The position numbers and the translations under genes were made by a program. The notes under the pieces were generated by a model that searched no databases, was not told the DNA's origin, and was given only the letters and a program-made list of their open reading frames with translations. This document shows positions 53,038 to 62,108 of a DNA stretch of 64,000 bases, piece by piece. Within the stretch, counting starts at the first letter, position 1. The number at the start of each line of letters is the position of its first letter. Origin of the DNA: Pseudovibrio sp. Tun.PSC04-5.I4 (GTDB lineage: Bacteria > Pseudomonadota > Alphaproteobacteria > Rhizobiales > Stappiaceae); NCBI RefSeq assembly GCF_900104145.1, contig NZ_FNLB01000006.1, positions 2,361,501-2,425,500 of the forward strand. The letters are read 5' to 3'.

Positions 53038-53347
53038 GATGCAGGTCCATCAATTGTTTCAGCTCATCGCGATCTGAGGAGGTGATAGCGTCGCCACTTT
53101 CAGGTTTGCGATTAATCGCATGCCAGCCTTCTATGGCTTCATAGAACTCTATGAGACTGGCCTTCCAGAAGTCACAGGGCCGCCACCCCAGTAGTGGCAA
53201 CCATTGAAGCCATTGCCGAAATGGAAAGAACTCTAAGGGCTCTCCACTTCGGCTTCGTCCTTTCCCCCTGGTAGGTCCGGGAATAAGGCTGCAGTGATTG
53301 CCTGCTGGATTTTTACAAGGCTCAAAGCCCCCACTTGAGAGGCCCAT
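53027..53347 (-). CDS. Tail assembly chaperone extension (gpT-like), frame -1
   Basis: 106-codon open frame without an evident ribosome site, overlapping the end of the first chaperone frame by 115 bases and the tape measure start by 11. The frame is read as LEFFPFRQWLQWLPLLGWRP and DFWKASLIEFYEAIEGWHAI after the slip at 53260-53266. Aromatic-rich helix as in T domains of G-GT chaperones. It is most likely produced only as a fusion to the upstream frame. Confidence 0.7.
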   Translation of the reverse strand: MGLSSGGFEPCKNPAGNHCSLIPGPTRGKGRSRSGEPLEFFPFRQWLQWLPLLGWRPCDFWKASLIEFYEAIEGWHAINRKPESGDAITSSDRDELKQLMDLHRAK

Positions 53348-53562
53348 GCACCTTCCCCGTCGCCCTCAATCGTGAGTGCGAATAGACATTCTTTCAATGT
53401 TGAGATTGACAACATGTTCATGTCGTTCATCATTTGCCCAAAAGTGCGATCCGCGCGCGCTTGCTCAACCTGCTCCAGACAATCTATTTGGGCACAAATG
53501 ATGAGGTGATGGCCGTTAATCTCAAGCGCGACTTCACCACGGGCTTTGTTTAGCTTTCGCAT
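53233..53562 (-). CDS. Tail assembly chaperone (gpG-like)
   Basis: 109 residues: MRKLNKARGEVALEINGHHL, then a helical domain (LEQVEQARADRTFGQMMNDM) and a GTA-type tail chaperone ending LFPDLPGGKDEAEVESP. The place between the tube gene and tape measure is that of lambda gpG. Seven bases GGGAAAG in its zero frame as G GGA AAG allow slipping into the extension frame. Confidence 0.78.
   Translation of the reverse strand: MRKLNKARGEVALEINGHHLIICAQIDCLEQVEQARADRTFGQMMNDMNMLSISTLKECLFALTIEGDGEGAWASQVGALSLVKIQQAITAALFPDLPGGKDEAEVESP
53260..53266 (-). promoter_or_regulatory. Programmed -1 frameshift heptamer GGGAAAG
   Basis: In the chaperone frame the codons read GGG GGA AAG, giving the slippery G GGA AAG, the same heptamer that phage lambda uses for G-GT. 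A -1 slip leads into the open frame that ends at 53027. The chaperone stop is only 27 bases further. Confidence 0.8.
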
Positions 53563-53565
53563 GGG

Positions 53566-53988
53566 CTACTCCGCAGTAAAGGTGATCTTGCCCGTGAACT
53601 TGACCGAGATACTGAATTCCGCACCACCTTCGGTTTCGCCTGAGAACTCCATGCTTTCGATGAGGATCACACCCGCATATTCCCCGATGCCGGGAACAAC
53701 AACTTTAGCGTTGATCTGTGTTTGCTCCAGACAAGCAGCGTTCAGCTGTTTGCTGGTTGCACTATCATCGCTGATACCTGATCCGGAAAATGACACCGAT
53801 TGAATGCCGTACACCATGGAGGAATAAACAATCCCCTCAGGCACATCACGATCTGGCACGGTTACATCCGCTAAGGAGTTGTTGATGGACAGGTTTCTGG
53901 TTTTAATTCCAGCCAGATTTGAGAACCCCTCAGGATCTGCACCATCGGCGAGTTTTAAAAGAAGTAACCGACCTTTTCCGTCTGCCAT
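53566..53988 (-). CDS. Major tail (tube) protein, TP901-1 family
   Basis: 140 residues, beta-rich: MADGKGRLLLLKLADGADPE, NLSINNSLADVTVPDRD, and C-terminal EFSISVKFTGKITFTAE. This matches the phage major tail protein 2 family common in HK97-like prophages and GTAs. It polymerises into the tail tube in cytoplasm. Three bases separate it from the chaperone gene. Confidence 0.85.
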   Translation of the reverse strand: MADGKGRLLLLKLADGADPEGFSNLAGIKTRNLSINNSLADVTVPDRDVPEGIVYSSMVYGIQSVSFSGSGISDDSATSKQLNAACLEQTQINAKVVVPGIGEYAGVILIESMEFSGETEGGAEFSISVKFTGKITFTAE

Positions 53989-53990
53989 GT

Positions 53991-54392
53991 CTATGCCTTT
54001 CTACAATGGAATTTCACCGTTATGACTCCATGCCGCGTGTTCCCGTCAGGGTCACTCATGACGCGTGTGCTCTCAATAAACGAGAAGCAGGAACTCAGCC
54101 CTTCAACCGCGAAGTCGGCATCGTGTAAGTTCCCATAGATTTTTGCGATTATTTCTTTGGTCTCAGACTGACCGTGAGCACGAGACCAGATGTGAACATC
54201 AACATACTCATATGATCCATGAGCACCTGTGACGTCATTGGGTATCGTCTGCCATTCACCGATCACTATGAACGGGTACTGATCATCCTTAACGTCAGAG
54301 CTGGGGTGGTCGATGACTGACTTTGCAGCCGATCCTGCATCTATCAGCGCGTTAAAAAGCCTGCGCTGTAGATCGACTGCGTAACCAGTCAT
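53991..54392 (-). CDS. DUF3168 tail completion protein
   Basis: 133 residues; YAVDLQRRLFNALIDAGSAA, YPFIVIGEWQTIPNDV and HIWSRAHGQSETKEI are typical for DUF3168, the tail terminator or completion protein next to the tube gene. Overlaps the upstream gene by four bases. Confidence 0.85.
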   Translation of the reverse strand: MTGYAVDLQRRLFNALIDAGSAAKSVIDHPSSDVKDDQYPFIVIGEWQTIPNDVTGAHGSYEYVDVHIWSRAHGQSETKEIIAKIYGNLHDADFAVEGLSSCFSFIESTRVMSDPDGNTRHGVITVKFHCRKA

Positions 54393-54796
54393 TTGAGGGC
54401 ATCCTTGATAGCCTTGTTCAAGGCTCTGTTCATACGCCCGACATGACGTTTGCGGATAAGCCTGTAGGCAGGAAAGAAGAACGGTTGAGCGGAATGGTTC
54501 TTTGTTCCGAACTCAATCCAATGCCAGGTAAACCAAGCTGTAACCACCCAGCCTGACTGGCTCTTGAAGGTTTCTTTCTCCCCGAAAGTTTCATCAGAAC
54601 CGGCTTTTCTGGCTTTCAGTGAGCGGGACAATTGCCCGCTTCTTTGGGGAGCTGCGGAACTGGCCATGCTAGCCAGCTCTGTAGAAGATTTTTTCTGAAC
54701 CTTCTCAATATGCTGGTCAACGTTTGGGGCGATTTTTCGAAGCCGGGCCATAACCACTTTAATATTAGAGGAGGTTTTCACACCGTCCGCCATCAC
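54389..54796 (-). CDS. HK97 gp10-like head-tail protein
   Basis: 135 residues (starting MMADGVKTSSNIKVVMARLR). The family motifs are APQRSGQLSRSLKARKAG and WHWIEFGTKNHSAQPFFFPA. gp10-like proteins join the tail to the head connector. Overlaps both neighbours by four bases. Confidence 0.87.
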   Translation of the reverse strand: MMADGVKTSSNIKVVMARLRKIAPNVDQHIEKVQKKSSTELASMASSAAPQRSGQLSRSLKARKAGSDETFGEKETFKSQSGWVVTAWFTWHWIEFGTKNHSAQPFFFPAYRLIRKRHVGRMNRALNKAIKDALK

Positions 54797-55125
54797 ACAG
54801 CCACCCCTCGTTCAAGCAGAAATTCAAGGCGGCGCTTGCGCCGTTCCGGGTCATGGATTGAACGGATGTTGAACGTCTCACCCTCAATCACAGCCATATC
54901 AGCCTCGTTAAGACCAGCAGCAGCGCGCGAGTATCGGAGGGAAAGAATGCCAGTTGCAGATGCCGCAATCCGTCCCGCAGACACAACCTCTTTGCCTTTG
55001 AACATTTGCAGCTCACCTATGGTCTTGAAGAGAACCTCCCAAGTGCAACTGCTTCCTCCGGCCCCATCAGGGACACAGACTTGGCGCTGAAACGTGATCC
55101 TGTCTCTTAGATTTCCCGCTCGCAT
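54793..55125 (-). CDS. Head-tail adaptor (stopper) protein
   Basis: 110 residues; RAGNLRDRITFQRQV at the N-terminus and GETFNIRSIHDPERRKRRLE at the C-terminus are the signature of the phage head-tail joining family (SPP1 gp16-like). Beta-barrel fold expected. Confidence 0.87.
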   Translation of the reverse strand: MRAGNLRDRITFQRQVCVPDGAGGSSCTWEVLFKTIGELQMFKGKEVVSAGRIAASATGILSLRYSRAAAGLNEADMAVIEGETFNIRSIHDPERRKRRLEFLLERGVAV

Positions 55126-55150
55126 GTGAAGTGCCCTTTTTGACCTTCAC

Positions 55151-55750
55151 CTACCAGACAAAGCGCCGGTAGGGTTCAAGCATAAACTTGGAGGAATGAG
55201 GAACTGAAATCGCGATGCTGCCGATCACCACATCCTCGCGAGCGTTGTACATATGACCGACCATCATTTTAATCGCGGCCCCGATTGCCGCCGGAACATC
55301 TTCCGGCTGTTCGCCAAAGCCGGTGACATACGCGATCTTAACCGGGTGCTTTTTAGCCGCGTTCAAGCGTGGCAAGGCAAAGCTCTTTGCCAGATACAGA
55401 TCGGATCCCTCAACGCTGCCGGCCAGCTCAAGCACGGATGGGTCCACCTGCTCTAAACCACCATCCTCACTCTCATAGGAAATCTGCGCACGGGAGATAT
55501 CTGGGAACCAAAGCCTGAAGGGCTCGATGCATGGCCAGCCACAAAAGCTTTGCTCCCATGTCTGGTTGATGAGGCAGCGCTTGAGCTCGCCTCGATACCC
55601 GTCAAGACGGGAGACGGCAGCGCTCAGATAGGATTTAATAAGATCGTCATTATCATCGAAGTCAACGGCCAGATGAGCTTTGATATCAGCAACACTGACA
55701 GGCAGTGTGGCAGGTGCTGTTTTCAATGTTGGAATTGAAGTGCTGTCCAT
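55151..55750 (-). CDS. Head-tail connector, phiE125 gp8/gp6-like
   Basis: 199 residues with VSVADIKAHLAVDFDDNDDL and LISYLSAAVSRLDGY-like helices (residues about 18-50), then WEQSFCGWP and AIGAAIKMMVGHMYNAREDV. This is the gp6-like connector family that forms a ring under the portal. The gene follows the small gene upstream by 63 bases. Confidence 0.85.
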   Translation of the reverse strand: MDSTSIPTLKTAPATLPVSVADIKAHLAVDFDDNDDLIKSYLSAAVSRLDGYRGELKRCLINQTWEQSFCGWPCIEPFRLWFPDISRAQISYESEDGGLEQVDPSVLELAGSVEGSDLYLAKSFALPRLNAAKKHPVKIAYVTGFGEQPEDVPAAIGAAIKMMVGHMYNAREDVVIGSIAISVPHSSKFMLEPYRRFVW

Positions 55751-55813
55751 ATCGGATACTCAATCAAGGTTGGAGTTTAGTCCTCATCCTGTGATGAGGT
55801 TATCCTGATCTCC

Positions 55814-56062
55814 TTAACCGGCTTCTCCCTCACCCTTTTCAAGATCAGCTCCCTCCAAAGCAGGTCCGGAAAGATCCAGATACTCAAGCCTGGCTGCTCT
55901 GACCTGCTTTGCGGTCAGCCGCGTTAAGGGCGCATGATCGCCTTCCATCAGCGGTTTGATCACCTTCTTCACCTGAGTGTCTTTTTCATCAAGCTTGTAA
56001 ACACAGCCGAACCGCAACATTCCAAGAGTTGTGTGCCGTGAAGACCTCACTTTGATGTACAT
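55814..56062 (-). CDS. Small prophage protein downstream of the capsid gene
   Basis: 82 residues, beginning MYIKVRSSRHTTLGMLRFGC, ending in an acidic tail (LEGADLEKGEGEAG). The length and place fit head decoration or connector accessory proteins of HK97-like phages; no specific family is recognised. AGGAGA lies 7 bases upstream. Confidence 0.6.
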   Translation of the reverse strand: MYIKVRSSRHTTLGMLRFGCVYKLDEKDTQVKKVIKPLMEGDHAPLTRLTAKQVRAARLEYLDLSGPALEGADLEKGEGEAG

Positions 56063-56127
56063 CTGAATTCTCCTGAAAAAGGCACTGCAATCATCTGATT
56101 GCAGTGCAATTGTGTGACCTCGGTTTT

Positions 56128-57444
56128 TTAGACTTGGGCGAACGCAAAGTCGCCGGTGACTATGGCCGCAGCCCGTTTGAGGGCAAGAGCTGCCCGCTTG
56201 CGGACTTTCATGGTCAGCATGTCTTCAATGAAGTTGCTGCCATGCTCTGAAGAAATCAGAACTTCAGCATCCTGACGATCATAATAGGTTGCCGCCATAG
56301 CAAGATCGCCTGCCAGCCACTCTCCTGCAGACATGGTATTGGATTCCACTACATCCTTACCCCAGAGCATCGGCGTGGTTTGGGCCACAGGATTGCCGAA
56401 GATGTAACGGCTTTGCGCATCTTTCAGAAGGTCGATCCCTGCCCAGTCTGTAGGGTTCATAACGAACGACGTGGCGATATAATCTGCCAAAGCAATTTGA
56501 AGAATAGCAAGACGCAAGCGATCAATACGCGTGGCATTCGGCAAACCGTCTGGTGCTGCAAAATCGGTCGCTTCTGTCAGCAGACCCTTAAAGTTCTCAC
56601 CTGCCCCATCCCCTGCAAGGATTTGCTTTTCTTCTTCCAGATCCAGCCCATAACGCAACTCTGTGTCGATTTCTGTTTGCAGGTAATCGGCATCTGCCAG
56701 AGCTTCCTCTGTGATGTTGGTGTGGTGGGCAATCTTCTTGACGTCAGTCTTTGCCTTCTCCCAGCCGTAGCTGGATACGGGCATGGCCGCACCTTCAGCC
56801 ACCATTGCCGCATTATTATCGCGCAGCACATGCTTGCGATAACTCACCTGATCAGAACTGGTCCGCCCTGCTGTAAGCAGATCACGAATGAGCAAACGCC
56901 GACGCGGCATGCGAACCGGATCGCGCTCTTCTTCATGATAGATCAGACCACCAGCCGATCCTGCTGCCGTTGTGATCGCATTGGAAACATCAATCAGCAG
57001 ACTGCCCTTTGCGCCGTTGCTGGCAAAAGCCTTGATTTTATCTTCCTGAGCCACAAACGCCTGCCCCAGTGTCATAACCGGAGTTGATCCCGAACCTCCT
57101 CCTTCAGCAACTTGCTGGGAGATTTCCAGTGTCTGGCTTTTAATCCCTTCCAGCGAGTTTTTCAGCTCTTCAACTGTCTTGTTCAAAGCTGTCTGTTCGG
57201 TGAGAAGTTTATCGGCTGTCGCTTTGGATTCCGCAGAGACCTCGCCAGACTGTTTGGCCTGCTTCAGCGCATCTTCTGCCGTGGATTTAATGCTGCTTGT
57301 AACGTCATCCAGCTTCTGATTGACCTTTTTCAGCATCTGCTCTGTATTTAAATCATTACGTACGGATCCAACAACAGCATCTGGACGCGCAAGGGTAAGG
57401 GCCGCCAGGCAAATGGCGGGCATCAAATACTTCTTCTTCATCAA
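56128..57444 (-). CDS. HK97-family major capsid protein
   Basis: 438 residues. A coiled-coil delta scaffold region (about 30-110, LNKTVEELKNSLEGIKSQTL) precedes the mature shell domain (from about 120: AGGLIYHEEERDPVRM, TNITEEALADADYLQTEIDT, ILAGDGAGENFKGLL). The first 28 residues (MMKKKYLMPAICLAALTLAR) look like a signal peptide, unusual for a cytoplasmic capsid. The delta region should be removed by the adjacent protease. The double ATG start has CGGAGA upstream. Confidence 0.92.
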   Translation of the reverse strand: MMKKKYLMPAICLAALTLARPDAVVGSVRNDLNTEQMLKKVNQKLDDVTSSIKSTAEDALKQAKQSGEVSAESKATADKLLTEQTALNKTVEELKNSLEGIKSQTLEISQQVAEGGGSGSTPVMTLGQAFVAQEDKIKAFASNGAKGSLLIDVSNAITTAAGSAGGLIYHEEERDPVRMPRRRLLIRDLLTAGRTSSDQVSYRKHVLRDNNAAMVAEGAAMPVSSYGWEKAKTDVKKIAHHTNITEEALADADYLQTEIDTELRYGLDLEEEKQILAGDGAGENFKGLLTEATDFAAPDGLPNATRIDRLRLAILQIALADYIATSFVMNPTDWAGIDLLKDAQSRYIFGNPVAQTTPMLWGKDVVESNTMSAGEWLAGDLAMAATYYDRQDAEVLISSEHGSNFIEDMLTMKVRKRAALALKRAAAIVTGDFAFAQV

Positions 57445-57454
57445 ACTTCTCCGA

Positions 57455-58303
57455 TTAGATGGAATTAATCTTGTCGAGGAGGTTTTTCACTCCCTCGTGC
57501 ACGGCAGCGCCAGACATGCCGGATGGAGCAGCGCGGGACGTGCTCCCTTTCAAAGCCGCACACAATGAGCGACGTTTTGATTTGGATAGTCCTGCTTGAG
57601 CCAAAATAATATCAAGCTCCTTTTGAGCTGCTTTGGGAGACGGTTGCCCCATCTGCTGTTCAGGTGCACTTGCCAACTCATCCGATGCCAGAAGGCTGTC
57701 AGCAAACCCTTGCTCAATGGCCTTGTCCCCATTGATCCATGTTTCTTTGTCGAGCTGGGAATGCAGGTCCGTTTCTGCAATCCCGGTTCTGGCGTGATAG
57801 ATACTCACGGCTGCCTGATCGAAAGGTTCCAGCCAATCAGCAACTTCTCGAAAAACGTGACGGTCACCTCCAGCCATTACCCCTGTGTTATGGATCATGA
57901 AGAATGCGGCCCGCCCGATCTGGACCTCATCACCAGCCATGGCAATGATGGATGCAGCTGATGCTGCCAGCCCTAAAACCTTGACCGTTACCTTGGCCTT
58001 GTGCTCGCGCAGCAGGTTATAGATCGCCAGCCCCTCAAAAAAATCCCCACCCGGAGAGTTGATGTTGACCACAACATCCTCATCCCCGATTGATCGAAGT
58101 TCTGCCGTAATCCGCTTTGCTGTAACCCCTTCAAAAAACCAGTTCTCGCCAATTGGATCTAGGATTGAGATGGTGTTTTCTTCGCCAGATTGGCTTGACG
58201 CCATCAAGTCAGCATTCCAGCGCTGTAATGCGCCGTCCATGATCTTGCTTTGAAGACCTTGCCGGCTCGACAGGGGTACGTTTGGCAAATTACGAATGCT
58301 CAT
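57455..58303 (-). CDS. ClpP-like prohead maturation protease
   Basis: 282 residues. Serine-protease signature: oxyanion NSPGG (82-86), nucleophile S115 in GLAASAAS, His138 in FFMIHN. ClpP-fold proteases take the place of U35 proteases in many HK97-like phages and cut the capsid delta domain. A C-terminal tail (about 200-282) may act as scaffold. Overlaps the portal stop by four bases. Confidence 0.92.
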   Translation of the reverse strand: MSIRNLPNVPLSSRQGLQSKIMDGALQRWNADLMASSQSGEENTISILDPIGENWFFEGVTAKRITAELRSIGDEDVVVNINSPGGDFFEGLAIYNLLREHKAKVTVKVLGLAASAASIIAMAGDEVQIGRAAFFMIHNTGVMAGGDRHVFREVADWLEPFDQAAVSIYHARTGIAETDLHSQLDKETWINGDKAIEQGFADSLLASDELASAPEQQMGQPSPKAAQKELDIILAQAGLSKSKRRSLCAALKGSTSRAAPSGMSGAAVHEGVKNLLDKINSI

Positions 58304-59526
58304 TTGTCTTCCTTTCCAAGCGTATCAACCAGCCCCATTGAGGTTTGAACCACCAGCTCATCGTTGTTGCCGCCGCGCCGTGGCAGATTGAGCTTGTCGC
58401 GGCCCTCATCGCCAGACATAAATCCGCCCATGCGCATCTTGAGAAGGAAGTCACCTTTGGCCTTGCTGTCCATTTGCAGCATGGCTTCGCGCATATACTC
58501 AAAATACCAGTGCCCGCGCTTTTCAATCGGAATAAGATCCTTGCGGATACGCGCCTCGATTTTCACTAAAAGCGGATTGATGCCAGTGGTCAGCCACGAC
58601 AACATAATGGCTTCAACGCCGCTGCCCCACATGGTCTGGCCTTCAGCTGAATGGCCGATCACAATGGGAGGAACGCCGAACCACCTGCACACATCTTCAA
58701 CATTGAACCGGCGCGTCTCTAAAAGTTGCGCATCCTCAGGGTTTATTTGCAGCTGCTGGAATTTTAACCCTGCTTCCAGCGTGAGGGTTTTGCCGGCGCG
58801 CCGGGAGCCAGTAAATCTGTCGATCAGGGTTTGAAGCTGGCCGCGTTGTTCTGGGTTAAGCACTATGTCAGAGGAGAAAATACCAGCTGCCAGCATGGAG
58901 TTTGAAAAGACACTTCCAGCGGTCTCATCGGCAGCAAGGGCTGCGCCAATAGAGTTGGCGCCATATTTAATGGCTGACATGCCAAGTCCATCACCCCCAC
59001 CAAATCCGCGCAGATGAAACACCTTGTTGTCGGGTAACTCGCTTGACTTGCCCCGGTCATAAACCCGGTAGCGCAAGCTCCCCTCATTTGTGCGCACCGG
59101 ATGCACATTGAGCAAAGGACGAAGACCCACCAGCCGGTTGCCGATGTAAAGCCGTTCGGCATACCCATTGCCCTTCAGCACCATCTGCGCTGTCATAGCC
59201 TCCCAGAACTCAACCGCCGTTTGCTCCCTGTTCGGGCTGGTCGTCAGGATCTGCGTCAGTTCATTTTCCACCCGCGTGCGGCTGTTGTCTTTGCCCTTTT
59301 CAAACAGATTAAGAGGCAGTGTTGAAATCACCTGAGCCGTTTTCTTCACGCAGTCCCAGACCGCAGAAACCTCCAGTGAAGACGCTGCATTCACCCTCTT
59401 GCCTGACGGCGTGGACTTGCCGCCCGATGCCCATGGCTCGGAGCCATTCAAAGACATCCAGCCACTCTCGCCAGCGCGCAGTTCGTTCTTGATGCCGCGA
59501 ACCGCCGCCTTAAGAAATCTGATCAT
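58300..59526 (-). CDS. Portal protein, HK97 family
   Basis: 408 residues; AVWDCVKKTAQVISTLPLNL and LKGNGYAERLYIGNRLVGLR are typical, with VCRWFGVPPIVIGHS in the clip/stem region. Twelve copies form the DNA-entry ring at one capsid vertex and dock TerL. It starts with an overlap of four bases with the terminase gene. Confidence 0.93.
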   Translation of the reverse strand: MIRFLKAAVRGIKNELRAGESGWMSLNGSEPWASGGKSTPSGKRVNAASSLEVSAVWDCVKKTAQVISTLPLNLFEKGKDNSRTRVENELTQILTTSPNREQTAVEFWEAMTAQMVLKGNGYAERLYIGNRLVGLRPLLNVHPVRTNEGSLRYRVYDRGKSSELPDNKVFHLRGFGGGDGLGMSAIKYGANSIGAALAADETAGSVFSNSMLAAGIFSSDIVLNPEQRGQLQTLIDRFTGSRRAGKTLTLEAGLKFQQLQINPEDAQLLETRRFNVEDVCRWFGVPPIVIGHSAEGQTMWGSGVEAIMLSWLTTGINPLLVKIEARIRKDLIPIEKRGHWYFEYMREAMLQMDSKAKGDFLLKMRMGGFMSGDEGRDKLNLPRRGGNNDELVVQTSMGLVDTLGKEDK

Positions 59527-61223
59527 ATTGCCATCACCGGATTGTTGAGGAAGTCATCAATGTTTCCGCAGGAAACAGGATGGCGGCTCATCAAATCAAA
59601 CGCATTAAACGCGGCACAAAGAGGATCAATCTTCATGATGCCGGACACCTGCTTGGTGACATAATCGGCATTGCCGCGTCGCTCGGTTTTGGCATTGGAA
59701 ACACACCACGCCATCATCCGGGACCCGCCATGAACCAGCGAGTGATCGGCAAGCTTGCGTGCCATGCCCTTGGTCACGCCGGAAAGCTTATAGCCTTGCG
59801 GAACACCCACCATCTGAGCATCACTTAGCCCGCGCAATCTCAACTCATCAAGGATCGCGGCAACACCAACCGGATCAAGGCCAATGGCATTTTCACTCGG
59901 GAACAATCCCGCCTGATGCACCTGCTCGATGATATCGGAAACGATGTCGATATCGCCCTGGCCTTCTTCGCAGATGAACAGATCACCATCCTTTTGAAAG
60001 TCGCGAAGGACCTCTGATATCTGCTTGCGCCGTTCTAAAGCGATTGCATGACAGCACGCACATGCCCAAAGCAGCCAGCGGTTGGTTCCCCTCTCACGGC
60101 CAATCAGGCAAAACCCCAGAAGGTCATCAAGCCCGCCGCCATCAATGCCGGCAACAACCACCTCACAGCGCTCAAGCAACACGTCCAGATCCGAGATTTC
60201 ATGAAGACCCGCGCCTTCCCAGTGATCAACACCGGCCCAACGGTCCCGGCGTAGGTTCATTCCGATCGGCACATTCAGGTGCTTGGCTAGAAAACTCTGC
60301 TGATCATCTTCGCCCGATCCATCCATGGCTTCGCGCAGCTTGGAAATCAGCCAATTCTTGCGCACAGATTTGCCCAGATTGGGATTGGTGATGTAGAAAT
60401 TCTCGGACTTTAAATAGTCGCGCTCTTTGATCATCTTTTTGGGGAACTCATAAAGCACCCCTAACCGCTCTGGATCGTCAATCTTGCCGTCGCGCACGTC
60501 GCGGTAATAGTTCAGTTTGGTCTTCCAGACCCCGGAGGGCGGCTCATCGGAATGCGTGGTCAAGTACACCACAAACCCTTCCGGCCTTGAGACCAGCCCG
60601 CCAATTGCTTCTTGCAACATGGCCGAAGCCTTGGGCTTTTTGCCAAACAACCACAGCTCATCGACCAGGACAAAACCTGCCTTTTTCCCCGAGATTGAAT
60701 CGCTGTCAGCGGCCACGACCTTGAGCTGAGCCCCGGTGGTCTCGTGTTGAATGGTCCGCTTGTGCTCATGCACCTTGAGGATGGTCTTCAGTTCCTCATC
60801 ATAGTTGATCATGGCCGCAGCTGGATTAAAGCAGTTGTTGGCCACCTCCATGGTAGGCGCAAGCAACAGAAGTTCATTCGAATGCCGCCAGTTGCGAATG
60901 AGCGCTGTCACCATGATCCCGGCGGCAATGGTGGACTTGGCATTTTTCTTGGCGATCAGTAGTAAAAACTCACTGATCAGCCGCTGTCCCGTGGAGGCAT
61001 CATAGGCCCCGAAAATAGCGCCCACAAAATCGAACACCCACTGATCACAGCACTCACCAAATGTCGGCATGCCAGGTACATCAACAATGTGCAGCGATTT
61101 AAAAACACCAAGCGCAGCTTCTGCCTCGGAGGGATATAGCGGGGCAAACGGAACCAGAGATTCACCTGCAACAATGCGCCGCTCCCAATCGGGGCAAGCA
61201 GTTGTCCAATAACCCGGTTTCAA
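59523..61223 (-). CDS. Terminase large subunit (TerL)
   Basis: 566 residues if started at TTG 61223 (LKPGYWTTACPDWERRIVAG, the family's N-terminus, AAGGATAGG upstream), 13 bases after the terS stop; an ATG at 61325 in frame would overlap terS by 89 bases. ATPase: deviant Walker A LIAKKNAKST, Walker B FVLVDELWLFG. The nuclease part begins at VVAGIDGGGLDDLLGF with acidic residues. Packages phage DNA into proheads. Confidence 0.92.
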   Translation of the reverse strand: MKPGYWTTACPDWERRIVAGESLVPFAPLYPSEAEAALGVFKSLHIVDVPGMPTFGECCDQWVFDFVGAIFGAYDASTGQRLISEFLLLIAKKNAKSTIAAGIMVTALIRNWRHSNELLLLAPTMEVANNCFNPAAAMINYDEELKTILKVHEHKRTIQHETTGAQLKVVAADSDSISGKKAGFVLVDELWLFGKKPKASAMLQEAIGGLVSRPEGFVVYLTTHSDEPPSGVWKTKLNYYRDVRDGKIDDPERLGVLYEFPKKMIKERDYLKSENFYITNPNLGKSVRKNWLISKLREAMDGSGEDDQQSFLAKHLNVPIGMNLRRDRWAGVDHWEGAGLHEISDLDVLLERCEVVVAGIDGGGLDDLLGFCLIGRERGTNRWLLWACACCHAIALERRKQISEVLRDFQKDGDLFICEEGQGDIDIVSDIIEQVHQAGLFPSENAIGLDPVGVAAILDELRLRGLSDAQMVGVPQGYKLSGVTKGMARKLADHSLVHGGSRMMAWCVSNAKTERRGNADYVTKQVSGIMKIDPLCAAFNAFDLMSRHPVSCGNIDDFLNNPVMAI

Positions 61224-61236
61224 AATGAACCTATCC

Positions 61237-61713
61237 TTAGTTGAGTAAGTCAGGAGAAGACGGCGGGGCAAACTTGCCGGCGTAATCCCCGGCCTGCTGC
61301 TTGCGGTTAGCTTTTTTGCCTGCACTTGGGAGCGAGGCCGCTGCTACACTTTGGCCGCGGTGCGCTATTGTGGCCGCCTGTGTCAGTTGATCTGCTCGCT
61401 CAAGCCTGACAAAATATTCCTTGATGGCTGCAACTTTGCCAGCCTCGACCTGCTCCATCAATTTGTCCAGACACTTGGCTTCGACCCGAACCCGTGCCTC
61501 ATCCTTGGCTTTTAGCTCGCGTAAATAATACTTGCGCAGCGTGGTCTTTGTGATGCCTAAAGCTGAAGAAACTTCATCTTCTGTTTTGCCGAACGCAAGT
61601 AACTGTATGATTAATCTACGTTTTTCGTCAGTTGCCCTGTGAGGTGGACGCCCACGTTTACCAAAACCCTCAGGTATTGGATCGCCAAGCAGGTCAAAAT
61701 CAAGGTTTCCCAA
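61237..61713 (-). CDS. Terminase small subunit (TerS)
   Basis: 158 residues. N-terminal helix-turn-helix (FGKTEDEVSSALGITKTTLR, residues about 41-60) for binding the pac/cos site, then a helical oligomerisation part (EAKCLDKLMEQVEAGKVAAI), and a lysine-rich tail. Directly upstream of TerL as usual. A non-coding space of 80 bases with the pac or cos site candidate lies on its right. Confidence 0.85.
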   Translation of the reverse strand: MGNLDFDLLGDPIPEGFGKRGRPPHRATDEKRRLIIQLLAFGKTEDEVSSALGITKTTLRKYYLRELKAKDEARVRVEAKCLDKLMEQVEAGKVAAIKEYFVRLERADQLTQAATIAHRGQSVAAASLPSAGKKANRKQQAGDYAGKFAPPSSPDLLN

Positions 61714-61793
61714 AAAAAATCTCTCCGTAAATATGCATCCGGTTAAAGTCTTGAGCCTTCCGGACTTTTAACCCACCCCCACCCTCTTACAGA

Positions 61794-62108
61794 TCAGGGG
61801 TAGCTGCGGTTACGGCGCGCCTTGGCCGTTTTCCGGTTGTGACATCCAATGCACAGGCACTGGATGTTCGCCGGATCCAGATCAGACCCGCCATCACGGC
61901 GTTCAACCATGTGATCAGCGATCAACTTGTCTTGCCGCCTGGAGAAGTCTGCCCCGCACGCCTCACACCGGTAGCCACGAAGTTGCTTCATATCGCGGGC
62001 CAGCGCACGCCATGCCTTTGTCAGGTAAAACGGATCAACAGTCTTGGTGGGGCTTTGGAGCGTAGGCTGAGCCCGGCCAAGACGGGAGGACACCATCTTC
62101 AGTGCCAT
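61794..62108 (-). CDS. HNH endonuclease
   Basis: 104 residues from the ATG at 62108 (AAGGA upstream); the longer frame from 62303 lacks support. Zinc pair CEACG and CLCIGCHNRKT, with catalytic DHMVERRDGG and the second His in CIGCHN. In HK97-like phages an HNH protein next to the terminase helps genome cutting at packaging. The 220 bases on its right hold no gene and may contain the late promoter. Confidence 0.88.
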   Translation of the reverse strand: MALKMVSSRLGRAQPTLQSPTKTVDPFYLTKAWRALARDMKQLRGYRCEACGADFSRRQDKLIADHMVERRDGGSDLDPANIQCLCIGCHNRKTAKARRNRSYP

